Under the pieces are notes generated by a model. It saw only the letters and a program-made list of their open reading frames with translations. It ran no database searches and was not told the origin of the DNA. The position numbers and the translations under genes were made by a program. A stretch of DNA of 64,000 bases, from positions 1,736,001-1,800,000 of the forward strand of contig NZ_CP095072.1 in the NCBI RefSeq assembly GCF_022919115.1, read 5' to 3'. Each line of letters starts with the position of its first letter. Within the stretch, counting starts at the first letter, position 1. Below, one piece after another: positions 26,831-35,968 of the stretch. Source of the stretch: Gracilibacillus caseinilyticus. GTDB taxonomy: Bacteria; Bacillota; Bacilli; Bacillales; Amphibacillaceae.

Positions 26831-28612
26831 ATGAGCAGACAATTATTGAGGAAAGTAGCACTCGGTGAAGAAAAAGCAGATCTAGTCATACAAAATGGGA
26901 CGTTAGTTAACGTGATGACAAGAGAATTACAGCCTGGTATTGACGTGGCGATAAAATCAGACAGAATCGCATTTATCGGGAAAGCTGATCATGTTATTGG
27001 TAAGGAGACAACAGTTATAGATGCAAGTGGAAAATACATCTCCCCGGGGCTTATGGATGGTCACATGCATGTGGAAAGTACAATGCTGTCTGTTACAGAG
27101 TTTGCCAAAGCAGCACTCAGAAAAGGAACGACAGCTGTGTTCATGGATCCGCATGAAATTGCCAATGTCCTTGGAGCAGAAGGGGTAAGGTTGATGCATG
27201 AAGAAGGAAGACAACTGCCTTTAAAGGTTTATACAACGTTTCCTTCCTGTGTCCCAGCTACCAATGATTTAGAAGATGCCGGGGCAACGCTTGACGAAAA
27301 AGATATTGAAAAAGGTCTGACATGGGACGGTGTCGTAGGTCTTGGAGAAGTCATGAATTTTCCTGGTGTCGTGTATGACGATCCCAAAATGATCAAAGAA
27401 ATAGAAGCGACAATAGCAGCTAACAAGACGGTTACAGGTCATTTTCCTGATGGGACGAATGGTATGCTTCAGGCATATATCGCTTCAGGTGTAGACTCAT
27501 GTCATGAAACCGTCGCAAGGGAGCAGGCTCTGGAGAAAGCACGACTGGGTATGCATATTATGATCCGTGAAGGGTCTGCATGGCATGATGTGAAAGAAGT
27601 AATCAAGATCGTTACAGAAGACGGAATTGATCCGACGAATGTGACGTTAGTGACGGATGATGTCTATCCCCAAACGTTAGTCGAAAAAGGGCAATTGAAT
27701 CATGTTGTTCGCCGTGCGATAGAAGAAGGAACAGATCCGGTTCTGGCTATTCAGATGGCAACGATCAATGTCGCTCGATATTTTCAGATGGATAAGCAAA
27801 TGGGAAGTATTACGCCTGGTAAAAAAGCGGATCTTATTATTCTGGAGGACCTCCAGGCAATGGACGCCACTACAGTAATTACAGATGGAGAAATCGTTGT
27901 GGCAAATGATCAAATCGTTAAAGAAATTCCGGTGTATACCTATCCCGACAAAGCGAAAAACACGGTCAAATTAGCGCGCTCCTTATATCCTTCCGACTTT
28001 GCTTACGTGACGGATACGGAAGCAAAGCAAGTGATGATTAACGGAATTCTTGCCATCGAAAACAGTGCCAGAACGGAACGCATGGAAGCAAGTTTACAAG
28101 TAGAGGATCATGTTATTCAAATGGATTTGGAACAGGATATCATTCAGCTCGCCTGTATCGATCGCCATCATGGAACTGGTCAGATTTCATTGGCATTTGC
28201 TAAAGGCTTCGGTTTGCAATCAGGTGCTGTTGCTTCCACTGTTGCACATGACAGTCATAACTTGCTCGTCATGGGTGTTGATCGTGAGGATATGGCAATT
28301 GCGGCCAATAAATTAGCGGAATCCGGTGGTGGAATGATTGTTGTTAAAGATGGAAAGGTGTTAGCACATGTTCCCATGCCGATTGCCGGTTTAATGTCGG
28401 ACAAGCCGCTTGAGACGGTGGTCAAGCAGGTGAAACAAATGGAGGCAGCATGGCAAGAGTTAGGTTGCAGCATTCATGCGCCATTTATGACTTTCTCACT
28501 GATTGCTTTGCCAGTTATACCAGAAATTCGTATTTCAAATCGAGGTTTGGTAGATGTTACGAAATTCGAATTAATCGATGTCATTCAACAAAAAAATACG
28601 TTCGTAAAATAA
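26831..28612 (+). CDS. ade: Adenine deaminase
   Basis: The 593-residue amidohydrolase converts adenine to hypoxanthine and ammonia. Metal-site motifs are DGHMHVEST and FMDPHEIANVLG, followed by GLGEVMNFPGVV, GHFPDG and LVTDDVYPQTLVEKG. The Ade-specific C-terminal domain has GFGLQSGAVASTVAHDSHN and PEIRISNRGLVDV. Length is normal. It stands alone with a strong AGGAGAGGAG ribosome site and a shared terminator. Purine salvage is its only expected role. Confidence 0.95.
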   Translation: MSRQLLRKVALGEEKADLVIQNGTLVNVMTRELQPGIDVAIKSDRIAFIGKADHVIGKETTVIDASGKYISPGLMDGHMHVESTMLSVTEFAKAALRKGTTAVFMDPHEIANVLGAEGVRLMHEEGRQLPLKVYTTFPSCVPATNDLEDAGATLDEKDIEKGLTWDGVVGLGEVMNFPGVVYDDPKMIKEIEATIAANKTVTGHFPDGTNGMLQAYIASGVDSCHETVAREQALEKARLGMHIMIREGSAWHDVKEVIKIVTEDGIDPTNVTLVTDDVYPQTLVEKGQLNHVVRRAIEEGTDPVLAIQMATINVARYFQMDKQMGSITPGKKADLIILEDLQAMDATTVITDGEIVVANDQIVKEIPVYTYPDKAKNTVKLARSLYPSDFAYVTDTEAKQVMINGILAIENSARTERMEASLQVEDHVIQMDLEQDIIQLACIDRHHGTGQISLAFAKGFGLQSGAVASTVAHDSHNLLVMGVDREDMAIAANKLAESGGGMIVVKDGKVLAHVPMPIAGLMSDKPLETVVKQVKQMEAAWQELGCSIHAPFMTFSLIALPVIPEIRISNRGLVDVTKFELIDVIQQKNTFVK

Positions 28613-28619
28613 TCAACAA

Positions 28620-28657
28620 AAAAACCATCGGCTTCCTCAAAATGCCGATGGTTTTCC
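28620..28657. terminator. Bidirectional terminator between ade and the convergent permease
   Basis: ACCATCGGC and GCCGATGGT form a 9-bp stem around TTCCTCAAAAT, flanked by an A run on one side and TTTTCC on the other. Confidence 0.9.
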
Positions 28658-28666
28658 TTATAAAAA

Positions 28667-29494
28667 TTAACCTTTTACAGAACCCATCATACCAGCAACG
28701 AAATGTCTTTGCATCAAGAAGAATACAAGTGCTGTTGGAAGGGTTGCGATAACGATCGCAGTCATAATCACACCGTAATCTGGTGTATAACCAGCTCCAA
28801 GGTTCGAGATTAATAACGGAATCGTTTGCTTTTCTGGCGATTGTAATACAACTAATGGCCATAGATAGTTATTCCAGCTATTCATAAAAGCGATAATCGC
28901 AGCGGCTGCATATGTTGTTTTCATCGTCGGAAGATAGATACGGAAGAAAATTCCGATCTCACTAAGGCCATCAATTCTGCCAGCTTCCACTAAATCCCTC
29001 GCAAACATCTTCGTGTTTTGACGGAAGAAGAAGATGAAAAACGCTGTAATAATCGTTGGCAATAAGGCAGCTGCTAATGTATCAAGACCGATTAACGGTG
29101 CATCAGCAGACACCTGACCAAATAAGCGGTACAGTGGAATCATGATTGCAGCAAATGGAATCATCATCGACAGAATCAAAACGCTGAAGACGATATCTTT
29201 TCCTTTTGAGCGATAAATCTCAAAACCATAACCAGCCATGGAACCGATTAAAAGGGTTAGGAATGTGGTAATAACCGCAATGATAAGGGAATTCCATATG
29301 GCTGTACCGATTTGCGTCTGATCTAATAAATTCTGTAAATTCTCAACAAATGCTGTACCAGGCAATAAACGCCCTTGTGTGACATCAACAGATTTGTTCG
29401 TCATACTCACGAGCATCCATAAAAATGGAAAAATCGAAACAAACGCGGCTACACTAAGAAATAAATAGATGAAAAATCGTTTTAGTTTTTTCAA
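28667..29494 (-). CDS. Sugar ABC transporter permease (MalG/AraQ type)
   Basis: The 275-residue protein has six spans. The coupling loop is RDLVEAGRIDGLSEIGIFFR and the C-terminus RHFVAGMMGSVKG is typical of the second CUT1 permease. It starts at TTG 29494, overlapping the TGA of the upstream permease, with AGGTGATC ahead of it. Last gene of the regulator, kinase, binding-protein, permease array on the minus strand. The substrate is unknown; there is no ATPase and no glycosidase in the cluster. Confidence 0.9.
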   Translation of the reverse strand: MKKLKRFFIYLFLSVAAFVSIFPFLWMLVSMTNKSVDVTQGRLLPGTAFVENLQNLLDQTQIGTAIWNSLIIAVITTFLTLLIGSMAGYGFEIYRSKGKDIVFSVLILSMMIPFAAIMIPLYRLFGQVSADAPLIGLDTLAAALLPTIITAFFIFFFRQNTKMFARDLVEAGRIDGLSEIGIFFRIYLPTMKTTYAAAAIIAFMNSWNNYLWPLVVLQSPEKQTIPLLISNLGAGYTPDYGVIMTAIVIATLPTALVFFLMQRHFVAGMMGSVKG

Positions 29495-30408
29495 TCTCGA
29501 TCACCTGCCACTTTAAATTGAATAAAGGATAGAATTACAACTAGGATCAAGATGACATAAGAAACAGTTGCTGCATATCCAAAGTCTGGCGTATATTCAA
29601 ACGATAAGTTATAAATATACATAGAAATTGTCATTGTTGCGTTACCAGGACCACCACTCGTAATGTTCATTACTTCATCAAATAGTTGTAACGTACCGAT
29701 CGTAGATACGATAGAAGTAAATAAGATGATCGGTTTAAGCATTGGTATCGTAATTTGGAAAAATTGTTGCACTGATGAAGCACCATCAATTTTTGCCGCT
29801 TCATAGATTGATTTATCCACGTTTTGCAGTGCGGATAGATAGAAAATCATATTGTATCCTGTCCATCTCCATGTAATCGCAATAATAATCGTGATTTTAG
29901 CCCAGAATGGATCTGAAAGCCATGCAATTGGGCTGGAGATGAGGTTCATCCCCATCAAAAAGTCATTCACTAACCCGTTATTCGCAAATAAATATTTGAA
30001 TATAACAGCGTATGCTACTAGTGATGTAACTGCCGGTAAGAAAATAGCTGTACGGAAAAAGCCTTTAAATTTCAATGTAGGATCATTTAATAACACGGAA
30101 AAAATCAGTGCTAATACAATCATTACAGGTACTTGAATTAACAAATAAAGAACGGTATTCGTTAAAGCTGTAATAAAGGTCGGGTCATTAAATAATCTTA
30201 CATAGTTGTCAAAACCGACAAATTCTAGATTAGCACCCATACCTGATTGTAAGGATAGCAGGAATGCTTGAATCATTGGGTAAAAATAAAAGAGACTGAT
30301 ACCTATTACAGATAAGAGGATAAAAATCCAGCCAATATAATTCTTTTTTAATCGGTGCATCAGTGAAGTTTGCGGTTGCTTTGATACAGTATTGGAAGAT
30401 TGATTCAC
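29491..30408 (-). CDS. Sugar ABC transporter permease (MalF/LacF type)
   Basis: The 305-residue first permease has six spans, loop KSIYEAAKIDGASSVQQFFQ and the distal NITSGGPGNATMTISMYIYN. It starts at GTG 30408 after GAGGAGGGGG. It is separated from the binding-protein gene by 317 bp that hold a hairpin and a dispersed repeat. Confidence 0.9.
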   Translation of the reverse strand: MNQSSNTVSKQPQTSLMHRLKKNYIGWIFILLSVIGISLFYFYPMIQAFLLSLQSGMGANLEFVGFDNYVRLFNDPTFITALTNTVLYLLIQVPVMIVLALIFSVLLNDPTLKFKGFFRTAIFLPAVTSLVAYAVIFKYLFANNGLVNDFLMGMNLISSPIAWLSDPFWAKITIIIAITWRWTGYNMIFYLSALQNVDKSIYEAAKIDGASSVQQFFQITIPMLKPIILFTSIVSTIGTLQLFDEVMNITSGGPGNATMTISMYIYNLSFEYTPDFGYAATVSYVILILVVILSFIQFKVAGDRD

Positions 30409-30473
30409 GTTTGTTCCCCCTCCTCATTCATGAGTTTTCTTTGATTCAATAGATTGTGTTCATATACCCTTTT

Positions 30474-30508
30474 AAGGGGAGCCCGCTACCTCGTGGGGCT
30501 CTCCCTTA
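30474..30508. terminator. Hairpin between binding-protein and permease genes
   Basis: AAGGGGAGCCC pairs with GGGCTCTCCCTT around a loop of about 11 bases. The T-rich tract is on the plus side, so on the transcribed minus strand it is more likely a partial terminator or RNA-stabilising stem. Confidence 0.55.
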
Positions 30509-30548
30509 AGGGCTTTATTTATTTTTTGATGGATCAGTTAAGAATTTG

Positions 30549-30725
30549 TACGTTGCTAACCAGCGCTCTGCGCTTTTCATGTGTCTAGCTCCGAGCGTCA
30601 GCAACTAGGCGACTTCACGAATCGCCCTCCGATAAGTCATCATCAGCTCCTTCGTCGCTGTGATTCCTTTATCGCCTGCGCTTCAGTCCAGACCATACGT
30701 TGCTACCCAACGCTCTGCGCTTTTC
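30549..30725. repeat. Bacillaceae-type dispersed repeat flanked by a 30-bp direct repeat
   Basis: On the minus strand the element begins GAAAAGCGCAGAGCG right after the binding-protein stop codon and ends GGAGCTAGACA at 30582. This resembles the GAAAAGCG...GGAGCTAGACA repeat I recall from many Bacillus genomes. A 30-bp segment at 30696-30725 recurs at 30549-30578 with two differences, 147 bp away. Confidence 0.6.
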
Positions 30726-32036
30726 TTACTTAAATTGGTTTTCTGCTTGTGCTTGTGCGTCAGCTAGTACGTCTTCTAGAGATTTACCATTCAAGTATTG
30801 TTGGATTTCTGCTGCTAGAATGTCTTCGATTCCGTAAGTGTTCATGCCGTAATCAACTTGTGGAATTTCTTCCATCCATTGCGAGAAGTCATATACTACT
30901 TGCTGGTTGTTAAAGAATTCGTTTTCGAACTGGTAAGCATCACCTTCAGATGCAGGAGTGTATGTTCCAAGTGCGCCTACATCTTCTACAAGGCTTTGGT
31001 AGAAGTCAGTGTTAGATCCGAATGTTTTGCCTAAAAATTCTGCTGCTGCTTCTTTACCGTCAATGTTTAAGACATACCATGAGCTACCACCTTGGTTGGA
31101 TGCATTTTTTGCACCTTCCATGTCTAAACGTGGTGTTGGAGCAACTCTCCATTTACCTGATTGAGACTCTTCTGCTTCGACACTAGCAGCGATCCAGTTA
31201 CCAGCAGGAACAGATGCTACGTCACCACTGTTGAATGCGGCTAAGTATTGGCTCCAATCAGATACTAATTGTACAAGATCATTTGACATTAGTTCTTTGT
31301 AGTGAGTTAATGCTAATTTTAATGGCTCGTTATCTAATAAATTGATTTCGCCATCTTCATTTGTGTACCAAGTACCTGTTGTTTGCATCATGACACGTAA
31401 AATACCTAAATCATTTGGATCAAGTGCCAGCATAGGGTGACCTGTTTTTTCTTTTACATTTTTTGCAATTTCAACGAATTTAGCCCATGTAATATTTGTT
31501 AAATCATCTTGTGTGTAACCAGCTTCCTCAAGGTAATCTGTACGATAGAAGAAACCTGTAGCACCAGTATCGAATGGAAGTCCGTACTGTTTACCATCTA
31601 GACTGGTTGGTGCAATTTTATAGGAAGCGAAATCTTCTGTATTGAAATAATCTCCGATTGGATAGAATGCATCCGGATAAGATTGTAAAAAGCTTTGTGC
31701 ACGTTGATCTTCGATTAATACAATGTTTGGCATACCTTTCATCGTACCAGAGCTAAGACCAGTGTTAAGTTTTTGAACGATATCATCTTGTGCATTTTCA
31801 ATAATTTCTAATTCAAAACCTTCAGCGTCATAATTTTCTTTCGCAAGTTCAAGTGCTGCAATATTAAAGTTAGGATCCCATGCCCATGCAGTCAGTTGAG
31901 AAGTACCTGAAGCATCGTCTCCACCTTCTGAATCTCCCTCAGATGAATCATCTCCACCAGAACATGCTGCTAAAACAGTAGCTGTTAGAAGCGCTATCAT
32001 TAGCAGCCAAAATTTGTTTGTGATACGTTTACTCAT
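30726..32036 (-). CDS. Sugar ABC transporter substrate-binding lipoprotein
   Basis: The 436-residue family 1 solute-binding lipoprotein has lipobox LAAC (Cys25) and an acidic Gly/Ser linker. The fold motifs are LTAWAWDPNFNIAALELAKE, QYGLPFDTGATGFFYRTDYL and VPAGNWIAASVEAEESQ. ATG 32036 is chosen since AGGGGG lies just upstream; the frame is open further to 32111. A strong cre site (32075-32088) precedes it, so glucose repression is likely. It is downstream of a YesM/YesN pair. Ligand unknown. Confidence 0.88.
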   Translation of the reverse strand: MSKRITNKFWLLMIALLTATVLAACSGGDDSSEGDSEGGDDASGTSQLTAWAWDPNFNIAALELAKENYDAEGFELEIIENAQDDIVQKLNTGLSSGTMKGMPNIVLIEDQRAQSFLQSYPDAFYPIGDYFNTEDFASYKIAPTSLDGKQYGLPFDTGATGFFYRTDYLEEAGYTQDDLTNITWAKFVEIAKNVKEKTGHPMLALDPNDLGILRVMMQTTGTWYTNEDGEINLLDNEPLKLALTHYKELMSNDLVQLVSDWSQYLAAFNSGDVASVPAGNWIAASVEAEESQSGKWRVAPTPRLDMEGAKNASNQGGSSWYVLNIDGKEAAAEFLGKTFGSNTDFYQSLVEDVGALGTYTPASEGDAYQFENEFFNNQQVVYDFSQWMEEIPQVDYGMNTYGIEDILAAEIQQYLNGKSLEDVLADAQAQAENQFK

Positions 32037-32074
32037 TGCTAAAAACCCCCTATATATTTTTTTATAAGTTTCGT

Positions 32075-32088
32075 TGAAATCGTTTTCA
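32075..32088 (-). promoter_or_regulatory. cre site before the second sugar importer
   Basis: The minus strand reads TGAAAACGATTTCA, a full match to the CcpA operator consensus TGWAANCGNTNWCA, extended to a CGTTGAAA/TTTCAACG inverted repeat. It lies about 40 bp upstream of the binding-protein start, consistent with CcpA repression. Confidence 0.8.
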
Positions 32089-32305
32089 ACGATGTAACAT
32101 GATTGTAACAAAAAAATACTAAAGTCATCTTGGATGATCTTTAGTAATAAATAAGACTATTTTTAGAATGGACAAATCCATAAAATGCTATTCGTAGATT
32201 TTTTGGAAAAAGGTATTTTTTTTAGATAATGAGTTTACCATATTGAATTACCGATAAATAAGCAATGAAGAGGGAGCCATCACCTGCACTGATGGTAATC
32301 TCCAG

Positions 32306-34075
32306 TTATTCCGGGTGCTCGTGAACAGGAAGAACAATAATCACTTTCGTCCCTTTGGCAAGCTCGCTTTCAATTTCGACACCATATTCTTTCCCATACA
32401 GTAATTGAATACGCTCGTGTACATTCTTTACACCAATCCCGCTGAACAATTGTCGTTTTCGCTTCGTTTTTACCGTTTTGTTATCGATCTGATCGGAGAC
32501 CATTCCATCTCCATTATCGACAATCTCACATACTAACTGATTATCACGACGTGCAATCAATATTTGAATAAAGCCGTTTTTCTTTTTGGTAAATGCATGG
32601 AAGAATGCATTTTCTATAAATGGTTGTAATACAAGCTTAGGCAAGTACAGATCCAGGCAATCTGGAGAAATTAAATAATTAACTTTAATCCGATCGCCAT
32701 AACGGGCTTGATTAATTTGTACATAGTTCTTTAAATTTTCCAGTTCTTGTTCGACACTTACTGTTTCGTCAACATTACTTAATGAATTTTGAATAAGTGC
32801 AATAAACGAATCCATCGTATTCTCAGCTGTTTCTTGTTTTTCTTGTTTGATCATAAATTTGATCGATGCTAACGTGTTATAAATGAAATGTGGATTGATT
32901 TGATGCTGTAATGCTTCTAATTCAGCTTTTCTCTGTTTTTCCTGAGTATTCATAAGTAATTGCACATAATCCTGTAATTCATTTAACATATAATTAAATG
33001 CTTCGGCTATCTTTTGAGTTTCATAGCCACCTGTTACTTTTAACGGTTTATTGAACTGGTACCTTCCCATGTCTGAAATTTGATTCACCAATTGACTGAT
33101 CGAGACAGTCATTCTTCGCAAAATCAAGAACGCGACCAGTACGGCAATGCCAACGATAGCCACACTAATTAAGATAATATCGCTGGTATCAATCACATTA
33201 TCAGCCACCACTTTCTGATCAATCAAGTTCACCAGATAAACATCAAGACTTGGAAGATATTGTGAAAGAATCGTATATTCATGTTCGAACACGTTCACTT
33301 GGCGATATTCCAAATTCTCATCTTCAAAGCTTTTTGCATAGTTTAGCAATTTCTCTGACGTGTCACCAATACGTTCTTTTAAATTACTAGAAATAATTTT
33401 TCCACCGGGAGTAATTAACATAACATTGTTGCCGGCACTCGTATAACTTTCGTAGAACTCCCTCAGATCACGCTCTGTTAATGAAAAAAACAAATAACCA
33501 TAAATATAGTCCGATTGTAAACGTAATGCTTTTGAGGCAACGATCATAGGGACACCATTCGTGACTTCAGAGTTCTCAAACTGGTAGACAATATCATTCG
33601 AGCTTTCCTGGACGCGCTTAATTAAATCAGAGTTAGCCAGCTTGTTTCCATTTACCGGCCATTTAATATAATTCATATTAAAGATTTGACGATTATTACT
33701 CATAATGATCATGTTGGCATCATTAGGGTCTACCTCCGCATAGATTCTGTCCATTTCATATTTCATTTCATAATAAAAATTAGACACATCGACGGTGGTA
33801 GGGTGACTTTCTAACAATGCCTGTTTCATCACACCATTTGTTTCTACTTCCAATGAGGCAGAGACAGTAGATTCCGTGAAATTGTCAATTCTTTCGGTAA
33901 TCTGATTCATGATTTTTGAATTGGTAATACTGAACGTATCCATAAATAAGTTACTCGACATCTGGATACTGCTGTACGTGATCGATAAGGAGACAGCTAG
34001 AATGCTGATTACCATGACGAGAAAGATTTTGATAAACAAATTATTTGCCTGAATGACTTTTAGAAATCTTTTCAT
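32306..34075 (-). CDS. YesM-type sensor histidine kinase
   Basis: The 589-residue membrane kinase has TM1 at about 13-32, an extracellular Cache-like sensor of about 250 residues, TM2 at about 300-320 and a HAMP segment. The phospho-acceptor motif is QHQINPHFIYNTLASIKF, with ATPase motifs QPFIENAFFHAF and VDNGDGM. It lies 10 bp after its response regulator gene. It presumably senses the sugar or its binding protein and controls the importer downstream. Confidence 0.9.
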   Translation of the reverse strand: MKRFLKVIQANNLFIKIFLVMVISILAVSLSITYSSIQMSSNLFMDTFSITNSKIMNQITERIDNFTESTVSASLEVETNGVMKQALLESHPTTVDVSNFYYEMKYEMDRIYAEVDPNDANMIIMSNNRQIFNMNYIKWPVNGNKLANSDLIKRVQESSNDIVYQFENSEVTNGVPMIVASKALRLQSDYIYGYLFFSLTERDLREFYESYTSAGNNVMLITPGGKIISSNLKERIGDTSEKLLNYAKSFEDENLEYRQVNVFEHEYTILSQYLPSLDVYLVNLIDQKVVADNVIDTSDIILISVAIVGIAVLVAFLILRRMTVSISQLVNQISDMGRYQFNKPLKVTGGYETQKIAEAFNYMLNELQDYVQLLMNTQEKQRKAELEALQHQINPHFIYNTLASIKFMIKQEKQETAENTMDSFIALIQNSLSNVDETVSVEQELENLKNYVQINQARYGDRIKVNYLISPDCLDLYLPKLVLQPFIENAFFHAFTKKKNGFIQILIARRDNQLVCEIVDNGDGMVSDQIDNKTVKTKRKRQLFSGIGVKNVHERIQLLYGKEYGVEIESELAKGTKVIIVLPVHEHPE

Positions 34076-34085
34076 TAGTACTTCC

Positions 34086-35615
34086 TCAATTCATTGTCTT
34101 ATTATCCCGCCGAAATGTGCTTGGAGATACGGATGCTACTTTTTTAAATACTTTGGTAAAGTAACTAGGATCTGAATAGCCTACTTCTTCACTGATAGCA
34201 GATATGGACAGATCGGTAGTTTGCAATAACTTCATTGCATTCTTGATGCGTACATGATTTAAGTATTCGCTAAATCCTTCCTGATGATGTTTACTGAAGT
34301 AACTGGATAAATAAGAAGGATTAAAATGAAAATGATCAGCCAATGTCTTTAAAGTTAAATGTTGTTCATAATGATCATCGATGTAATCAAGCAGCAGTTG
34401 AATATTAGATGTTGTTTCGATATTAGAAGGTAACACTAAGTTTTCTACTTTGGCAATAAATGCGTCAAATACGGCGATCGCTTCACGAATATGAAAAGCA
34501 TCATTAATGTCGGAGAAGTAGCTGTATTTTTCTGCTTCCAATTCTTTTATGGAATAATTCATGTTACCAAGCAGCACGATGATATTAAAGATAATATTCT
34601 CTAACCAGGATTTGAATTCAAAGGCATCTCGATCATACTGATGAGAGAGAATCCCAATATGCTCATTTAAGTAGATAAAAGCTTCCTGGAACTGTTTGCG
34701 TTTGATAAGGTAAATCAGATGATTCAAGTCAAAATCTGGTTGTGTATCATCCTGTGCAGGTAACTGATCATAGGCAAGCAATTTTCGGTCTGCTAAATAA
34801 AAATGATATTGCTGCAGCTTCTTCTGATTTGTTTCATATATTTCTTTTAATTGATCAATAGAGTCAAAAGGTTGTCCAATAATCCACTTTACAGATGATG
34901 AAGCAGCTGCCTTATGACAATTCTCAACGGCCGTTCTAACATGCTGTAAGTCATCCGTAACAAAATTCGTAACAAAAAGAATACCTTCGTCTTGTACAGG
35001 AATATCTATATGGATGACATCTTTTAGCTCTTTTTTAAAGAGAGTAGTCATCTGTTGCTTTGACAGGCTTGGTGGATGTTTTTTACTCCAAAGCGCTTCC
35101 ACCAATACAAAGGTATCGTATGGAAATTGTTCTTGGATAGTGTTCATATCCCGATGTGAATGATAGCCTTCAATCATTTTTTTTAATATGCAGTGAACAG
35201 ATGAATTGCTCGTTTGGATGGTCGGTGACTTCTGTTGTCTCACCGTGACACGATTGAGAGTTTTAATTAATTCTGTCGTGTTTAATTTCGGCTTTAATAT
35301 ATAATCCGCAACGCCGTTCTGGAAGGTTTGCCGTACATAATCAAAATCTTCAAAACTGCTTAAGACAATGATTTCTGTATCGGGATAGTTTTCTTTGACT
35401 TTTTTCACTAATTCAATTCCGTCCATACCTGGCATGACAATATCTGTGATCATAATCTGCGGCTGATAGGTTTCAAGTAGTTCTAAAGCTTCTTCACCAT
35501 TCGATGCCTCGCCAATTATTTTGTAGCCTTCCTGTTCCCATTCTATATAGTTAATAATGCCTTGTCGGATCAGCATTTCATCATCTACGATTAAAACTTT
35601 ATAAAATTCTTTCAT
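34086..35615 (-). CDS. YesN-type response regulator with AraC domain
   Basis: The 509-residue regulator has a receiver at 1-120 (VDDE, Asp58 in MITDIVMPGMDG, VLSSFEDFDYV, Lys in ILKPK). A middle segment of about 280 residues has no clear motif. The C-terminal AraC domain has LADHFHFNPSYLSSYFSKHH and ISEEVGYSDPSYFTKVFKKV. Length is normal for YesN, about twice that of the regulator at 19306. It is the first gene of its operon, with AAGGAGG before ATG 35615. Confidence 0.9.
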   Translation of the reverse strand: MKEFYKVLIVDDEMLIRQGIINYIEWEQEGYKIIGEASNGEEALELLETYQPQIMITDIVMPGMDGIELVKKVKENYPDTEIIVLSSFEDFDYVRQTFQNGVADYILKPKLNTTELIKTLNRVTVRQQKSPTIQTSNSSVHCILKKMIEGYHSHRDMNTIQEQFPYDTFVLVEALWSKKHPPSLSKQQMTTLFKKELKDVIHIDIPVQDEGILFVTNFVTDDLQHVRTAVENCHKAAASSSVKWIIGQPFDSIDQLKEIYETNQKKLQQYHFYLADRKLLAYDQLPAQDDTQPDFDLNHLIYLIKRKQFQEAFIYLNEHIGILSHQYDRDAFEFKSWLENIIFNIIVLLGNMNYSIKELEAEKYSYFSDINDAFHIREAIAVFDAFIAKVENLVLPSNIETTSNIQLLLDYIDDHYEQHLTLKTLADHFHFNPSYLSSYFSKHHQEGFSEYLNHVRIKNAMKLLQTTDLSISAISEEVGYSDPSYFTKVFKKVASVSPSTFRRDNKTMN

Positions 35616-35660
35616 TAATTGATTTGTCCTCCTTATTAAGGAAATCCTGCTTCTATTTTA

Positions 35661-35812
35661 TCACGGCGCTAACCGTCCGTAATACCCCCACCTCAAGATG
35701 CGAGAGATAAATAAGAAGCTAAGTGGGGGATAAACGGACGATAACTTCCTGATAAGTTTCGCTAGCAATCAGTGGGGTCAAAAACCCTCACTGATTGAAG
35801 TCTCACTTTATC
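35661..35812 (+). repeat. R2 structured repeat, copy 1
   Basis: About 152 bp, nearly identical to 52496-52648. It can fold into nested stems: CGTCCGT/ACGGACG, CCCCCAC/GTGGGGG, and a 3' hairpin AATCAGTG/CACTGATT. It ends TCTCACTTTATC. No open frame. It occupies the intergenic space between divergent genes. Possibly a non-autonomous IS200/IS605-type element or a structured RNA; this is inference. Confidence 0.75.
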
Positions 35813-35880
35813 ATATCAAATCATGCAGCAGTGTACGATGATAAATATTGGAAGTGTTTTCAACAGGAAGCGGATTATTT

Positions 35881-35928
35881 TTGTTTTAACAGAAGGCCTA
35901 TGTATAATAGAAAGTGAAAGCGCAGTCA
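35881..35928 (+). promoter_or_regulatory. Promoter and cre-like site before the aldo/keto reductase
   Basis: TTGTTT at 35881, 16-bp spacer and TATAAT at 35903-35908 form a candidate sigma-A promoter. TGAAAGCGCAGTCA at 35915-35928 matches the cre consensus with one difference and would sit at about the transcript start, where CcpA usually represses. Confidence 0.5.
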
Positions 35929-35968
35929 CGTACTGGATTCATCAAAATGAATGAAATGGAGAGGGATT

